NCBI RefSeq assembly: GCF_041435015.1
Contig: NZ_CP107989.1
Span: 4,774,001 to 4,838,000 of the forward strand
DNA: 64,000 bases
Origin: Streptomyces canus
GTDB taxonomy: Bacteria; Actinomycetota; Actinomycetes; Streptomycetales; Streptomycetaceae
Reading direction: 5' to 3'
Shown here: piece after piece, positions 8,255 through 16,191 of the stretch
Position numbering within the stretch: the first letter of the stretch is position 1
How the letters are laid out: every line of letters begins with the position of its first letter
The notes under the pieces: model-generated
Seen by the model: only the letters and a program-made list of their open reading frames with translations
What the model was told of the DNA's origin: nothing
Databases searched by the model: none
Position numbers and translations under genes: made by a program

Positions 8255-8583
8255 GGTGTGTCCGCCTGTCTGCGGGATTCGGTGTCGCCACCGAACGCGG
8301 GACCTCGTCCTCTCGGTCGTCCTCTCACGGTAAGTCGTGCGGCACGCACCGGCCAGGCTGCCGACGGCGCCGGGCTCCCGGTCGCTCGGTAAAAGGCCTG
8401 CTCACGAGCACGGCCCGGCTCCCGGGGCCGCCGAGCGGCTAGAGTGAAACGAACCGGGAGCACTCCGCATACCGGCCGACACGTCGGTGTCCTTCCCGGC
8501 GAGCGACAACACCGGTTCCAGGTCTCCTGGACGGATCATCCACGTCACCGCGAACCCGGCCCACAGCGCTGCAAGGGGTCCCC
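8255..8583. other. Divergent promoter region, no gene seen
   Basis: This 329-base stretch lies between the divergent DUF5994 gene and the small protein gene at 8584. TAGAGT in GGCTAGAGTGAAACG around 8440 could serve as a -10 element, but I see no matching -35. No ORF with coding character, RNA gene or repeat was recognised. Confidence 0.4.
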
Positions 8584-8844
8584 ATGAAGTCACCGGAACT
8601 GCCGTCGGCCGGGCACGCAGACGTTCGTATCGTCGCCGCGGATCCTGAGGCGGCTCGTCAGGTCGCGGAGATTCTCCGCGGGTGTTTCGCCACCACCGAA
8701 GCGCGCAGCTACCCCGCGGGCGCTGACGGCGGAACACGTCTCCAGCTCACCGTGGACACCACGCGCATGGCGGAGCCGGTGCGCTCCTGGCTGCTGACGA
8801 GCCAGTCCTCCCGGGACGATCACCCACAGACGGACGACATGTGA
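8584..8844 (+). CDS. Small hypothetical protein (86 aa)
   Basis: A short acidic protein with alternating strand/helix pattern (ADVRIVAADPEAARQVAEIL, then RLQLTVDTTRM), which looks like a small ferredoxin-like alpha/beta fold. AAGGGG precedes the ATG at 8584. Third positions are strongly GC, supporting coding. It starts a run of short plus-strand genes ending at the second DUF5994 gene. No family was recognised and no function is proposed. Confidence 0.7.
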   Translation: MKSPELPSAGHADVRIVAADPEAARQVAEILRGCFATTEARSYPAGADGGTRLQLTVDTTRMAEPVRSWLLTSQSSRDDHPQTDDM

Positions 8845-8912
8845 GGAGATGCCCCTGACGCTGCACGAGCAGCGGCACTACCGTGAGGCGAACTCCGACA
8901 GTGAGGCCTGCC

Positions 8913-9044
8913 ATGACCGTTTCACGGACCATCAGAGACCAGGCGCAGACGACGAGCGGGATCACGGAAGTCTCCGGAAGCCTGGAACAGGCTGTCCGGA
9001 GGACCAAGGACACCTTCAGGCGGAACGGAAGCGGCCCCCGATGA
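8913..9044 (+). CDS. Very small ORF (43 aa), translationally coupled
   Basis: ATG at 8913 follows GTGAGG and opens a 43-codon frame (MTVSRTIRDQAQTTSG... ending RRNGSGPR) whose TGA at 9042-9044 overlaps the ATG of the next gene in ATGA. The basic, helical peptide has no recognised family. Support comes from the RBS and the coupling overlap only; it could instead be a leader peptide for the gene downstream. Confidence 0.45.
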   Translation: MTVSRTIRDQAQTTSGITEVSGSLEQAVRRTKDTFRRNGSGPR

Positions 9045-9388
9045 TGTACGACCAGACACGCGCCCAGCAGCCCGCGGGCCAACCCCGGGGCCGCGCCGAA
9101 GGCCGCGCCGCGGGGCCGGAGCCACTGCTCCCGTCGGCCGAACGGGACACGATCGCCGTACGCCTCGGGCACGCCCTCAACACATTCGCCGACACCCCGC
9201 TCGAGGCGCTGGAAGAGGCCGAGAGTGCCTTCGACGAAGCCACCGCCCAGCTGGTGAACGCCCTCGCGGAACGGCGGCGCGTCCTGCGCGCCGGCTGGCA
9301 CGAGCAGGACCCCGACACGCAGTCCGACGAACTCCGGCACGCGCTGAGGCAGTATCGGGAGATCACCCAGCGACTGCTCCACCTCTAG
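9041..9388 (+). CDS. Small helical hypothetical protein (115 aa)
   Basis: The protein has a flexible Gln/Gly/Arg-rich start (MMYDQTRAQQPAGQPRG) followed by two long helices with heptad-like spacing (TPLEALEEAESAFDEATAQL and DELRHALRQYREITQRLLHL). ATG at 9041 is chosen because it overlaps the stop of the 43-aa ORF. A longer in-frame extension to 8849 exists, but its RBS would abut the start codon and it competes with the small ORF. No known domain; possibly a small coiled-coil or stress protein. Confidence 0.6.
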   Translation: MMYDQTRAQQPAGQPRGRAEGRAAGPEPLLPSAERDTIAVRLGHALNTFADTPLEALEEAESAFDEATAQLVNALAERRRVLRAGWHEQDPDTQSDELRHALRQYREITQRLLHL

Positions 9389-9495
9389 GCGGCCGCTGCT
9401 CCGCGTCGCGGCGGGGCGCGGAGTAGTGTGGAGGGTACCGAGGGCATGCCGCACACCGGCTTTCACGCCGGGTCGTTCTCGGCGAGAGATGAAAC

Positions 9496-9520
9496 CCGGG
9501 CCGCCGCAGAGGCGGCCCGG
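9496..9520 (+). other. Hairpin in the leader of the second DUF5994 gene
   Basis: CCGGGCCGCC and GGCGGCCCGG form a perfect 10-bp stem with a 5-base loop, 16 bases before the ATG at 9536. It may terminate the upstream small-gene transcript or modulate translation of the DUF5994 gene. Confidence 0.5.
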
Positions 9521-9535
9521 AGACGGGTCCGCATC

Positions 9536-10150
9536 ATGTCGGCGACCTTGCACTCCACCCTGCCGCACCCCGAGCCGGTCGCAGCCCCGGCCGCGCGTCT
9601 CGCCCTGAAGACCGACGGCGCATCGCGAGGGCTCCTGGACGGTGCCTGGTGGCCCCGCTCCCGGGATCTGCTGAGTGAACTACCCGCTCTGACCGACGCG
9701 TTGGATCCCTCTTGGGGGCGCATCACGCGTGTCGCCGTCAACCCGAAGTACTGGCCGGTCATCCCCCGCCGGGTTCCCGTGGACGGGCATGTCGTCCGGG
9801 TCGGCTGGTTCACCCCGGAAATCGACCCGCACAAGCTGCTGCTGCTCTCCTACGGCACCGGCCGCTGGGACCTGTTGATCATCCCGCCGGAGACCGGGGC
9901 GGAGTCGGCGGCCCGGCTGATGGCTGCCGCGTCGGACCACGACGGCCCGCCCCTGACGGCAAGCGCGCTCATCGCCGCGGACGAGGGCCGGCACGGCGTC
10001 GCCGCGACCGAGGAGCCACTGGCCCCGGACGAGGCATGGGAGTACGAAGGCGGCGCCCCCGCCGTGTTCCCGGCCGTCCCGCGACAGCCCGGTCGAAACG
10101 GTCAGGCCGGTCAGGCCGTTCAGCCCAGCCCCTTGATCGTCGGTCTGTGA
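9536..10150 (+). CDS. DUF5994 family protein, longer paralogue
   Basis: A 204-aa relative of the 7724-8254 product sharing LDGAWWPRSRDLLSELPALT and the RITRVAVNPKYW strand, but with an extra acidic and Pro/Gly-rich C-terminus (after about residue 155, including EPLAPDEAWEYEGGAPAVFP). Start ATG at 9536 gives the family's usual short N-terminus before the conserved block; GGAGACGGG lies ahead of it. A GTG at 9428 would add 36 unconserved residues. Function unknown; the family is confined, to my knowledge, to actinobacteria. Confidence 0.85.
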   Translation: MSATLHSTLPHPEPVAAPAARLALKTDGASRGLLDGAWWPRSRDLLSELPALTDALDPSWGRITRVAVNPKYWPVIPRRVPVDGHVVRVGWFTPEIDPHKLLLLSYGTGRWDLLIIPPETGAESAARLMAAASDHDGPPLTASALIAADEGRHGVAATEEPLAPDEAWEYEGGAPAVFPAVPRQPGRNGQAGQAVQPSPLIVGL

Positions 10151-10160
10151 GGCGGCCGCC

Positions 10161-10433
10161 ATGAACGCCTTCCTGACGGTCACCGCCTTCATCGTCCTCA
10201 TCGCGGCTGCGGCCTACGTGATCCACCGGCTCAACATCGAGCACGCGGACAGAATCGCCGTGCACCGGTACAGCAGCCCGCTGCCCCGCCGCAGCGGACG
10301 CGGCACGCCGCGGCCCCCGGTGGAACCTGGGTCCGGGTCGCCGAGCGCCGGCGAACGGCGGGACCACCGCGACGGGGGGCGTGGCCGCTTCCCGCCGCGT
10401 CGCCACCGCGGCCGTACTGCTCACGACAAGTGA
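10161..10433 (+). CDS. Small single-pass membrane protein
   Basis: A 90-aa protein with one N-terminal transmembrane helix (AFLTVTAFIVLIAAAAYVIH, residues 3-22) and a basic, Pro/Arg/Gly-rich cytosolic tail. It begins 10 bases after the DUF5994 stop, so the two are probably co-transcribed. No domain is recognised. The tail is low-complexity and Arg-rich, compatible with binding to nucleic acid or acidic lipids, but that is speculation. Confidence 0.65.
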   Translation: MNAFLTVTAFIVLIAAAAYVIHRLNIEHADRIAVHRYSSPLPRRSGRGTPRPPVEPGSGSPSAGERRDHRDGGRGRFPPRRHRGRTAHDK

Positions 10434-10442
10434 CCGGCTGCG

Positions 10443-10946
10443 CTAGCCGAACACCGACTTCGACGGAGACGTCCAGAACGTCACCGTCGGCCCGTAGGCG
10501 CCGTCCTCCTCGTCGCTCACCTCGACCGTGATCTCGCGGTCGGGATAGCGCGTGGAGAGGACACCCTGCCAGGACTCCCCCAGGGCCAGGGCGAGTTGCG
10601 GGAGTTCTTCGCCGAGGTGGTCGTCGTCCGTGAGGGGGGTGTTGCCGAACAGGGCCCAGAGTTCGATGTGGTTGGCCACCGCCTCGATGCGTTCCCGGTC
10701 GCCGTCCAGCGTCGTGAACCAGTTGTCGATGTTGTCCTGGCCGAAGCGGTCCTTGAGGAACACGCAGCCCCGGTACTCGACCGTCTCGGGGCAGAACAGC
10801 CAGGCCGCGGCCAGGACGAAGCGCAGGCCGCCCTCGAAGTCGAGGTAGTTGGCCGGGGTGAGTTCCTCGTCCTTCCAGTCCGCGCGCCACCGGGTGAAGA
10901 ACACCGGCAGCTTCCGGTCGGACCACGACGGCCTGCTGCTGCTCAC
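10443..10946 (-). CDS. Probable immunity protein for the adjacent toxin
   Basis: A 167-aa acidic cytosolic protein with several Trp/Phe-rich segments (FFTRWRADWKDEE, ANYLDFEGGLRFVLAAAWLF, ELWALFGNTPLTDDD). I recognise no named family. Its GTG start overlaps the stop of the toxin gene (GTGA), the standard toxin-immunity order, and its net negative charge is typical of immunity proteins that neutralise nuclease toxins. The role is inferred from that context. Convergent with the small membrane protein gene 10 bases away. Confidence 0.65.
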   Translation of the reverse strand: MSSSRPSWSDRKLPVFFTRWRADWKDEELTPANYLDFEGGLRFVLAAAWLFCPETVEYRGCVFLKDRFGQDNIDNWFTTLDGDRERIEAVANHIELWALFGNTPLTDDDHLGEELPQLALALGESWQGVLSTRYPDREITVEVSDEEDGAYGPTVTFWTSPSKSVFG

Positions 10947-12193
10947 GGGATCTCCCAGGGGAACGCGGCGCGCACGTCGTTCGATGGGCGCACGAAGACC
11001 TCGCCGGTCTTCGGGTTGGTGTTACGCACGTACTCTACGACGTGCGGTGTGTCCACCCCGCCGTGCGGACGGCCCTCCAGGTCCACGCGCTTGACCGCGC
11101 GGCCCTCGGAGTCGTACGTCGTGTAGTTGGTGACTTTTCCGGTCTGCGGGTCGGTCTTGTAGAGGGTTCCGTCCTTGGGACCGTTCTCCACCGGCAGGTT
11201 GTTCCCGGCGCGACCGCCGGTGCCCTTGTACTGCTGGCCGTTCTTGATCAGGTCGGAGGCCGGCTGCTGGGTGGAACCACCGGTTCCCGATCCCTCGCTG
11301 TTCATCCGGAGGGGTTCGACCTTGGAGTCGTTCGTGGCGTGCTGCGCCAGGTCCACCGCGCCGGCGCCCGCCAGGCCGACGCCCGTGGCGATCCCGGCGG
11401 CGGAGACGACGTTGAGCGGTACGCCGGCGACCGCCCCGACGCCCGTGGCGTCCAGGGCCACGCCGAGCCCTTCACCGCCGGCGCTGACCCCGGCCAGGAG
11501 CATGCCGCCGAGCATCGCCGCGCTGTCGCCCGGATGCTGGACCATGGCGTTTCCGAAGGAGGCGAGGTCGTTGACGACGGTCTTGCCGCCGTCCAGCAGG
11601 TCCTCCCCCACATCGCCGAAGAAGTCGCCGACCTTGGACCAGAATCCCGGGCGCTCGGGGGCGGCCTCCGTGGCCTTCTTCACCAGCGCGGCCGCGGTGT
11701 GCCCGGCGCTGTCCACATTTCCGCGAGCTGTGTCGAGAGTCCCGCGGGCGGCGGCACGGTCGGCCTCGCCGGGATCGTCGAAGGGGATCTCGGTGGTGTC
11801 CCCCTTGCCGCGCGCCTCGTTGACCTGTTGGTCGTGGGCGTTCTTGGCGGTCGCGGTGGCCGACTGCCCGCGCGCGTACTGCGTGATGGCCTCGCCCGCA
11901 CGCTGCTGGCCCGCGCGCAGGGCGGCGATGTAGTCGTAGAGGGCGTTCGCGGCGGCGTGGAAGTTGTTGCCGGCCTCGACCCATCGGGTCGGCTGACCGT
12001 GGAAACGGTCACGGAAGGCGTCGCCGGCGTCGCCGCTCCAGCCGTTCTCGGTGTCGATCTTCGCGAGTCCTTCGCCGGCCTCGATGAGGACGTCACCGTA
12101 GGCGAGCAGGGACTGTGCGGTCGGGGTCAGGGCGTCCGGTGCGCCGGGGACGAGCGCGCGGGGGTCCGAGGTCTCTCCGAGCCCGGCCGCCAT
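10943..12193 (-). CDS. Polymorphic toxin with WXG-like N-terminal delivery domain
   Basis: A 416-aa protein. Residues about 25-140 form a helical, WXG100/LXG-like secretion module (ENGWSGDAGDAFRDRF carries the W-x-G motif). A Gly/Ala-rich hydrophobic middle (about 195-290, HPGDSAAMLGGMLLAGVSAG) could help membrane passage. The C-terminal 100 residues carry a compact domain with TLYKTDPQTGKVTNYTTYD, GRPHGGVDTPHVVEY and NTNPKTGEVFVRP, resembling toxin domains of the Ntox24 type, probably a nuclease; His in PHGG and TPH are candidate active residues. It overlaps the WXG100-like gene upstream (TGATG) and the immunity gene downstream. Confidence 0.8.
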   Translation of the reverse strand: MAAGLGETSDPRALVPGAPDALTPTAQSLLAYGDVLIEAGEGLAKIDTENGWSGDAGDAFRDRFHGQPTRWVEAGNNFHAAANALYDYIAALRAGQQRAGEAITQYARGQSATATAKNAHDQQVNEARGKGDTTEIPFDDPGEADRAAARGTLDTARGNVDSAGHTAAALVKKATEAAPERPGFWSKVGDFFGDVGEDLLDGGKTVVNDLASFGNAMVQHPGDSAAMLGGMLLAGVSAGGEGLGVALDATGVGAVAGVPLNVVSAAGIATGVGLAGAGAVDLAQHATNDSKVEPLRMNSEGSGTGGSTQQPASDLIKNGQQYKGTGGRAGNNLPVENGPKDGTLYKTDPQTGKVTNYTTYDSEGRAVKRVDLEGRPHGGVDTPHVVEYVRNTNPKTGEVFVRPSNDVRAAFPWEIP

Positions 12194-12519
12194 CAGGACG
12201 CCCCCGGGTCGGTTCCGGAGGAGGATTTCAGAATGCCCTCGGCCGAGAGCTGGATGTGCTTCTCGGCCGCCTCGTAGCTCTGGACGCAGTGGTTCAGCCG
12301 GTCGGAGACCTCTGCGCCGTCGGTGGCCAGGTGGGAGACGCCGATGTTCCACCGGTCGCAGAAGTCGACGACCGCCGAGGCCAGCGCGTCGTGTCCGAAG
12401 GCCTCCCTGGGAGCGTCGATGTCGCTCACCTTCTTGGTGGCCATGGCGTCCAGGGTGGTGCTGATCCCGGATGCGGCCTTGCGGAGCGCGTCGAGGTCCA
12501 CGGAGAACCCGTCCGTCAT
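12193..12519 (-). CDS. WXG100-like type VII secretion partner
   Basis: A 108-aa all-helical protein of WXG100 size. It has a two-helix arrangement (SVDLDALRKAASGISTTLDA and a long C-terminal helix around LNHCVQSYEAAEKHIQLSAE), with FCDRWNIGVSHL near the turn. It lacks a strict WxG but W-N-I-G sits where the motif is expected. It probably pairs with the toxin's N-terminal module for export through the Esx system, whose core genes are not in this window. The stop overlaps the toxin ATG by one base. Confidence 0.75.
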   Translation of the reverse strand: MTDGFSVDLDALRKAASGISTTLDAMATKKVSDIDAPREAFGHDALASAVVDFCDRWNIGVSHLATDGAEVSDRLNHCVQSYEAAEKHIQLSAEGILKSSSGTDPGAS

Positions 12520-12621
12520 GCTCAACACCCTCTCCCTGCTCAGTGCTTGGAGGGTAGCAACGGGCACCGTGGCGCAAAGAGGGCACGGATCGGATGATTG
12601 CGCAAGCTTTAAACTGTCGGC

Positions 12622-12870
12622 GTGGACGCAACGGAGACAGTGGAGACGGCCGACGTGACCGGGTGGGAAGTCGCCGTTCTCGATGGCGGTCCGGCGGACG
12701 GCATGCGGGTCAAGGTTGCCGATCGGCCGCGGGTGGTGCAGGTGACGTATCCCTGCCGGGCCGACGGCGCGCCGCCCGGAGTGCGGGTGGAGGGGGTCTA
12801 CGTCTACCGGCTCGACCACGGGGTGACGGACGAACCTCTGCGGTACGGGTTCGACATCGCCTGCCCCTGA
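12622..12870 (+). CDS. Small hypothetical protein (82 aa)
   Basis: A short acidic beta-rich protein (WEVAVLDGGPADGMRVKV, then VVQVTYPC and VEGVYVYRLD). GTG start at 12622 has no Shine-Dalgarno, but TAAACT ends exactly 6 bases before it, so transcription may begin at the start codon (leaderless). The pattern G-PADG-R..V repeats that of small actinobacterial proteins of unknown function. Divergent from the WXG100/toxin operon and convergent with the P-type ATPase gene 5 bases downstream. Confidence 0.7.
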   Translation: MDATETVETADVTGWEVAVLDGGPADGMRVKVADRPRVVQVTYPCRADGAPPGVRVEGVYVYRLDHGVTDEPLRYGFDIACP

Positions 12871-12875
12871 CCCGG

Positions 12876-15839
12876 TCAGTTCTCGGGTCGCGCAACTGCG
12901 GAGCGGCGCTCGTGGCGTGTCCGCGCCGCCAGAAGGCCTGCCCCGTACAGGGCGAGGACGGCGGCGAGGAGGCCGTAGTACACGCCGGGCAGTGCGCTCA
13001 GCCCCAGGGCCGCGCCCAGGGGGGACGCGGGCAGGATCAGGCCGATTCCGGCCAGTCCGGCGGCGGACCAGGTCACCGGGCCGGGCCGCCGACGGCGCCT
13101 GCCGAGTGCACCGATCGAACCGAGTGACAGCAGGACCATCACCACGGCCTGCGTCAGCAGGTTCTCCGTGAACCAGCCCGAGTGGAACAGCGCCTCGTCG
13201 TCGCCCGGGCCCCGCAGCGCGAACGCCAGGACACCGAAGGTCGCCAGGTCCGCCACCGCGTTCAGCGCGCCGAATCCGACGATGAACCGGAGCAGCGCCC
13301 GGGGGTCCAGGACGCTCGGCCGGAGCAGGGCGGACGGGGCGGGACGGTCGTGGGCGAAGGCCAGTTGGGCCGCGTCGAAGCAGAGGTTCTGGACGAGGAC
13401 CTGGGCCGGGAGCATCGGCAGGAAGGGCAGGAGGAGGCCCGCGGAGAGCATCGCGATCACGTTGCCGAGGTTGGAGGAGAGCGTGATGCGCAGATACGTG
13501 GCGATGTTGCCGCCCGCGTGACGGCCGGCGGCGACCGCGTGGCCGATCGCGGTGAGGTCCTTCTCGGCGAGGACCAGGTCCGCGTCTTCCCTGCTCACCC
13601 CGGCCGCGTCGCGTGGGGCGATGCCGACGTCGGCAGTGCGCAGGGCGGGCAGGTCGTTGACGCCGTCGCCGAGGAAGCCGACCGTGTGGCCGCCGGCCTG
13701 GAGGGCTCGGGTGATCCGGGTCTTGTGCTCGGGGGTGCAGCGGGCGAAGACGGTCGTACGGCGGGCCAGTTCGGTCAGTTCGGGGTCGGTGAGGGTGTCG
13801 AGGCGGTCGGCGGTGAGGACACCGGCCACCGGGACCCCCAGATCACGGCAGGCCCGGACCGCGGTGCCCGGGTGGTCCCCGGTGAGGACCTTGACGGTGA
13901 CGCCCCGTGCGGCGAGCCCGGCGAGGGCCTCGGCGGCGGTGGGGGCGAGGTCGTCCCGGAGGGTGACCAGGCCGCGGAAGGTGAGGCCGCGTTCATGGGG
14001 GCGGGCTCCGGCGGGGAGTGCGGTGGTGGCGACCGCGAGGACGCGCAGCCCGTCCGCGGCGTGCGTGTCGGCGAGGTCGCGCAGGCGGGAGCGCTCGTCG
14101 TCGGACAGGGCACAGCGTTGCAGTACGGCTTCCACGGCGCCCTTGGTGATCTGGGTGTGCGTGCCGAGCCGGCCGGGGGTGCGGACGATCACGGTGGCCA
14201 CGCGGCGGGCCGGGTCGAAGGGGAGGGCCATGACGCCGTCGTACGACATGAGGGCGTCCTCGTCGGCGGCCGCGAGCAGGGCCTCGTCCAGGCCGTCGGG
14301 GGCCGGGAGGTCGGCGAGCTGGAGCGACCACCAGGCGGCGGCCACCGCCCGGCGCAGCACCTCGGGGTCGTCGTGGCCCTCGGCGTCCAGCGCGCGGTGG
14401 ACGACCGGGTGGTCCTGGGTGAGGGTGCCGGTCTTGTCCACGCACAGGACGTCCATGGCGCCGATGTCGTGCAGGGCGGGGAGCCGTCGCACGATGACGC
14501 CGTGGGTACGGGCGAGGAGCGCGGCGCCACGGGCCAGGCAGGCGGTGACCAGGACCGGCAGCATCTCCGGGGTCAGACCGACCGCCACGGCGACGGCGAA
14601 GGGGAGCGTCTCCAGGCCGCGGCCGCGGAGGGCGGCGTTGGCCATGAGCACCAGGGGCGGGGTCAGCAGGGCGAAGCGGATCAGGATCCAGGAGACGCCC
14701 TGGACGGAGCGCTCGAAGGCGGTCGCCGGGGGTTTTCCGGTACGGCGGTGAGCGGCGGCGAAACGGGTGTCGCCGCCGGTCGCGGTGACCACGGCGGTGG
14801 CGCTGCCGGACGCGACGCTGCCGCCTTGGAAGCAGAGCCGGGGGTCCTGGAAGACGCCGTCGTCCTCCGGGTCCTCGATCGCGGACTTCTCCACCGGCGC
14901 GGACTCTCCGGTGAGGGCGGCCTGGTGGACCGTGAGCCCGGTCGACCGCAGCAGTCGTACGTCCGCGGGGATCAGGTCGCCGGGGCCGAGCCGCACGACG
15001 TCGCCGGGGACGAGTTCCTCGACCGGGATCTCGCGGGTGACCGGGATCTCGCGGGTGACCGGGATCTCGCGGGTGACCGGGGCCGTGCCGTCGTGCACCC
15101 GACGCTGGACCGTGACGGTGGTCGCCACCAGGCGGCGGAGTCCTGCCGTGGAGCGGGCGGCCCGGTGTTCGCCCGAGGCGCGCAGGACGCAGCTCACGCC
15201 GACCAGCAAGAGGATCACCGCGGCTGTGCCCCAGGCGAAGACGGCGGCCGACACCAGTCCCAGACAGAGCAGCACCGCGGTGAACGGGTCACGCACACTG
15301 CGGGCGAACAGGCGGGGCCAGGAGGGGTCCCGGGCGTCCGGAATCGTGTTCTCCCCGAACCGCGTCAACCGCTCCTCCGCCTGCGCCTCGGTCAGCCCTC
15401 GCGGGCCGGTGTCGAGCCGCCGGAAGACTTCGAGCAGGCCGGCTGCGGGAGCGGCGGGGCCGGAACGGGGGTTGGCCGGGCCGCCGCCGTCCCCGTCCGC
15501 GCCGACCAGGGAAGGGAGAGCGCGCAGGAGAACACCCGCCCGCCCAGTAGAACCAGCAGTCCCAGGCGACGACCGGCCACCGCCAGCAGGCGCCGGCCCA
15601 GCGTGACCAACAGAGCCGGACGGCGGCCCAGAGGCCGCCCCAGCACGCTCGGACAGCGCAGCGGAATCAACAGACCCAGACCTCGAGCTCCCCGGAACAA
15701 CAGACGCGGACGCAGAAGAACCGTCGGCCTCGGATATCGGCCCATCCGGAGCGGCACCCCCGGCCACCGTCCCGTCCGACGCAGCAGGCGCGGCAGACGG
15801 TGCTCCGTCCCCTCCTCGCGCCTCCGGCTCCTCAGACAC
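12876..15839 (-). CDS. P-type ATPase, magnesium-transporter (MgtA/P3B) type
   Basis: A 987-aa cation pump. Landmarks in order: TGESAPVEKS in the actuator domain, LTPEMLPVLV in TM4, the phosphorylation motif DKTGTLTQDHP (Asp near 467), LTGDHPGT, and GDGVNDLPALR. The MgtA-like features are VIVRRLPALHDIGAMDVLCVDK and the TM6 stretch AQVLVQNLCFDAAQLAF. Residues 1-125 are an unusual low-complexity Ser/Ala/Gly/Pro tail absent from typical MgtA (about 900 aa). A tandem VTREIP repeat precedes the actuator core. The GTG start lies inside the stop region of the ArsR gene (8-bp overlap), so expression is coupled. Probable Mg2+ (or other divalent) uptake at the membrane; specificity is not proven. Confidence 0.9.
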   Translation of the reverse strand: MSEEPEARGGDGAPSAAPAASDGTVAGGAAPDGPISEADGSSASASVVPGSSRSGSVDSAALSERAGAASGPPSGSVGHAGPAPAGGGRSSPGTAGSTGRAGVLLRALPSLVGADGDGGGPANPRSGPAAPAAGLLEVFRRLDTGPRGLTEAQAEERLTRFGENTIPDARDPSWPRLFARSVRDPFTAVLLCLGLVSAAVFAWGTAAVILLLVGVSCVLRASGEHRAARSTAGLRRLVATTVTVQRRVHDGTAPVTREIPVTREIPVTREIPVEELVPGDVVRLGPGDLIPADVRLLRSTGLTVHQAALTGESAPVEKSAIEDPEDDGVFQDPRLCFQGGSVASGSATAVVTATGGDTRFAAAHRRTGKPPATAFERSVQGVSWILIRFALLTPPLVLMANAALRGRGLETLPFAVAVAVGLTPEMLPVLVTACLARGAALLARTHGVIVRRLPALHDIGAMDVLCVDKTGTLTQDHPVVHRALDAEGHDDPEVLRRAVAAAWWSLQLADLPAPDGLDEALLAAADEDALMSYDGVMALPFDPARRVATVIVRTPGRLGTHTQITKGAVEAVLQRCALSDDERSRLRDLADTHAADGLRVLAVATTALPAGARPHERGLTFRGLVTLRDDLAPTAAEALAGLAARGVTVKVLTGDHPGTAVRACRDLGVPVAGVLTADRLDTLTDPELTELARRTTVFARCTPEHKTRITRALQAGGHTVGFLGDGVNDLPALRTADVGIAPRDAAGVSREDADLVLAEKDLTAIGHAVAAGRHAGGNIATYLRITLSSNLGNVIAMLSAGLLLPFLPMLPAQVLVQNLCFDAAQLAFAHDRPAPSALLRPSVLDPRALLRFIVGFGALNAVADLATFGVLAFALRGPGDDEALFHSGWFTENLLTQAVVMVLLSLGSIGALGRRRRRPGPVTWSAAGLAGIGLILPASPLGAALGLSALPGVYYGLLAAVLALYGAGLLAARTRHERRSAVARPEN
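15021..15074 (-). repeat. Three tandem 18-bp repeats inside the ATPase gene
   Basis: GACCGGGATCTCGCGGGT occurs three times head to tail with identical bases, followed by a partial fourth. It encodes VTREIP three times just before VEELVPGDVVRLGPGDL, whereas relatives have a single copy there. Perfect identity suggests recent replication slippage. Confidence 0.95.
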
Positions 15840-16191
15840 CGGCCTCGCGCAGTCGGTCCGAGGTTGCGGAGGAGGTTTCCCGGGCCGTGAGCTGGCCGAC
15901 CATGACGCGGACCACGGTCACGATGTCGGGGTCGTCGACGTAGTAGACCTGCCGGCGGCCCTCACGGCGGGAGCGGACGAGCCCGGCGAGTTTCAGCTTG
16001 GCCAGGTGCTGGCTGACCGCGGGCAGCGCGCCGCCGACCCGGTCGGCGAGGTGGGTGACGTCGCTCTCGCCCTGGGACAGCGCCCACATGATGTGCAGCC
16101 GGGCGGCGGAGGCGAGGAGTCCGAAGGCGGCGGCCGCCTCGGCGAGCACCTCCGACGACGGGTCCTGGAAACCGCCGACGATCTTCGCCAC
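15832..16191 (-). CDS. ArsR/SmtB-family regulator
   Basis: A 119-aa winged-helix repressor: LASAARLHIMWALSQGESDVTHLADRVGG, recognition helix PAVSQHLAKLKLAGLV and wing RSRREGRRQVYYVDD. The C-terminal helix (DPDIVTVVRVMVGQLTA) lacks the Asp/His ligands of Zn/Ni sensors of the CzrA type, and no Cys pair is present, so metal sensing is uncertain. GTG start at 16191 is preceded by GAGAGG. It overlaps and probably controls the P-type ATPase gene downstream. Confidence 0.9.
   Translation of the reverse strand: MAKIVGGFQDPSSEVLAEAAAAFGLLASAARLHIMWALSQGESDVTHLADRVGGALPAVSQHLAKLKLAGLVRSRREGRRQVYYVDDPDIVTVVRVMVGQLTARETSSATSDRLREAGV

Noticed and set aside
8849..9388. Longer start (179 aa) for the small helical protein
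   Set aside because: The RBS-like GAGGAG is adjacent to the ATG, and the extra residues overlap a coupled small ORF; the shorter start is better supported.
13182..15890. A 902-codon plus-strand open frame over the ATPase gene
   Set aside because: It is the antisense of the P-type ATPase; composition is Gly/Asp/Arg/His-rich and shows no domains, typical of shadow frames at high GC.
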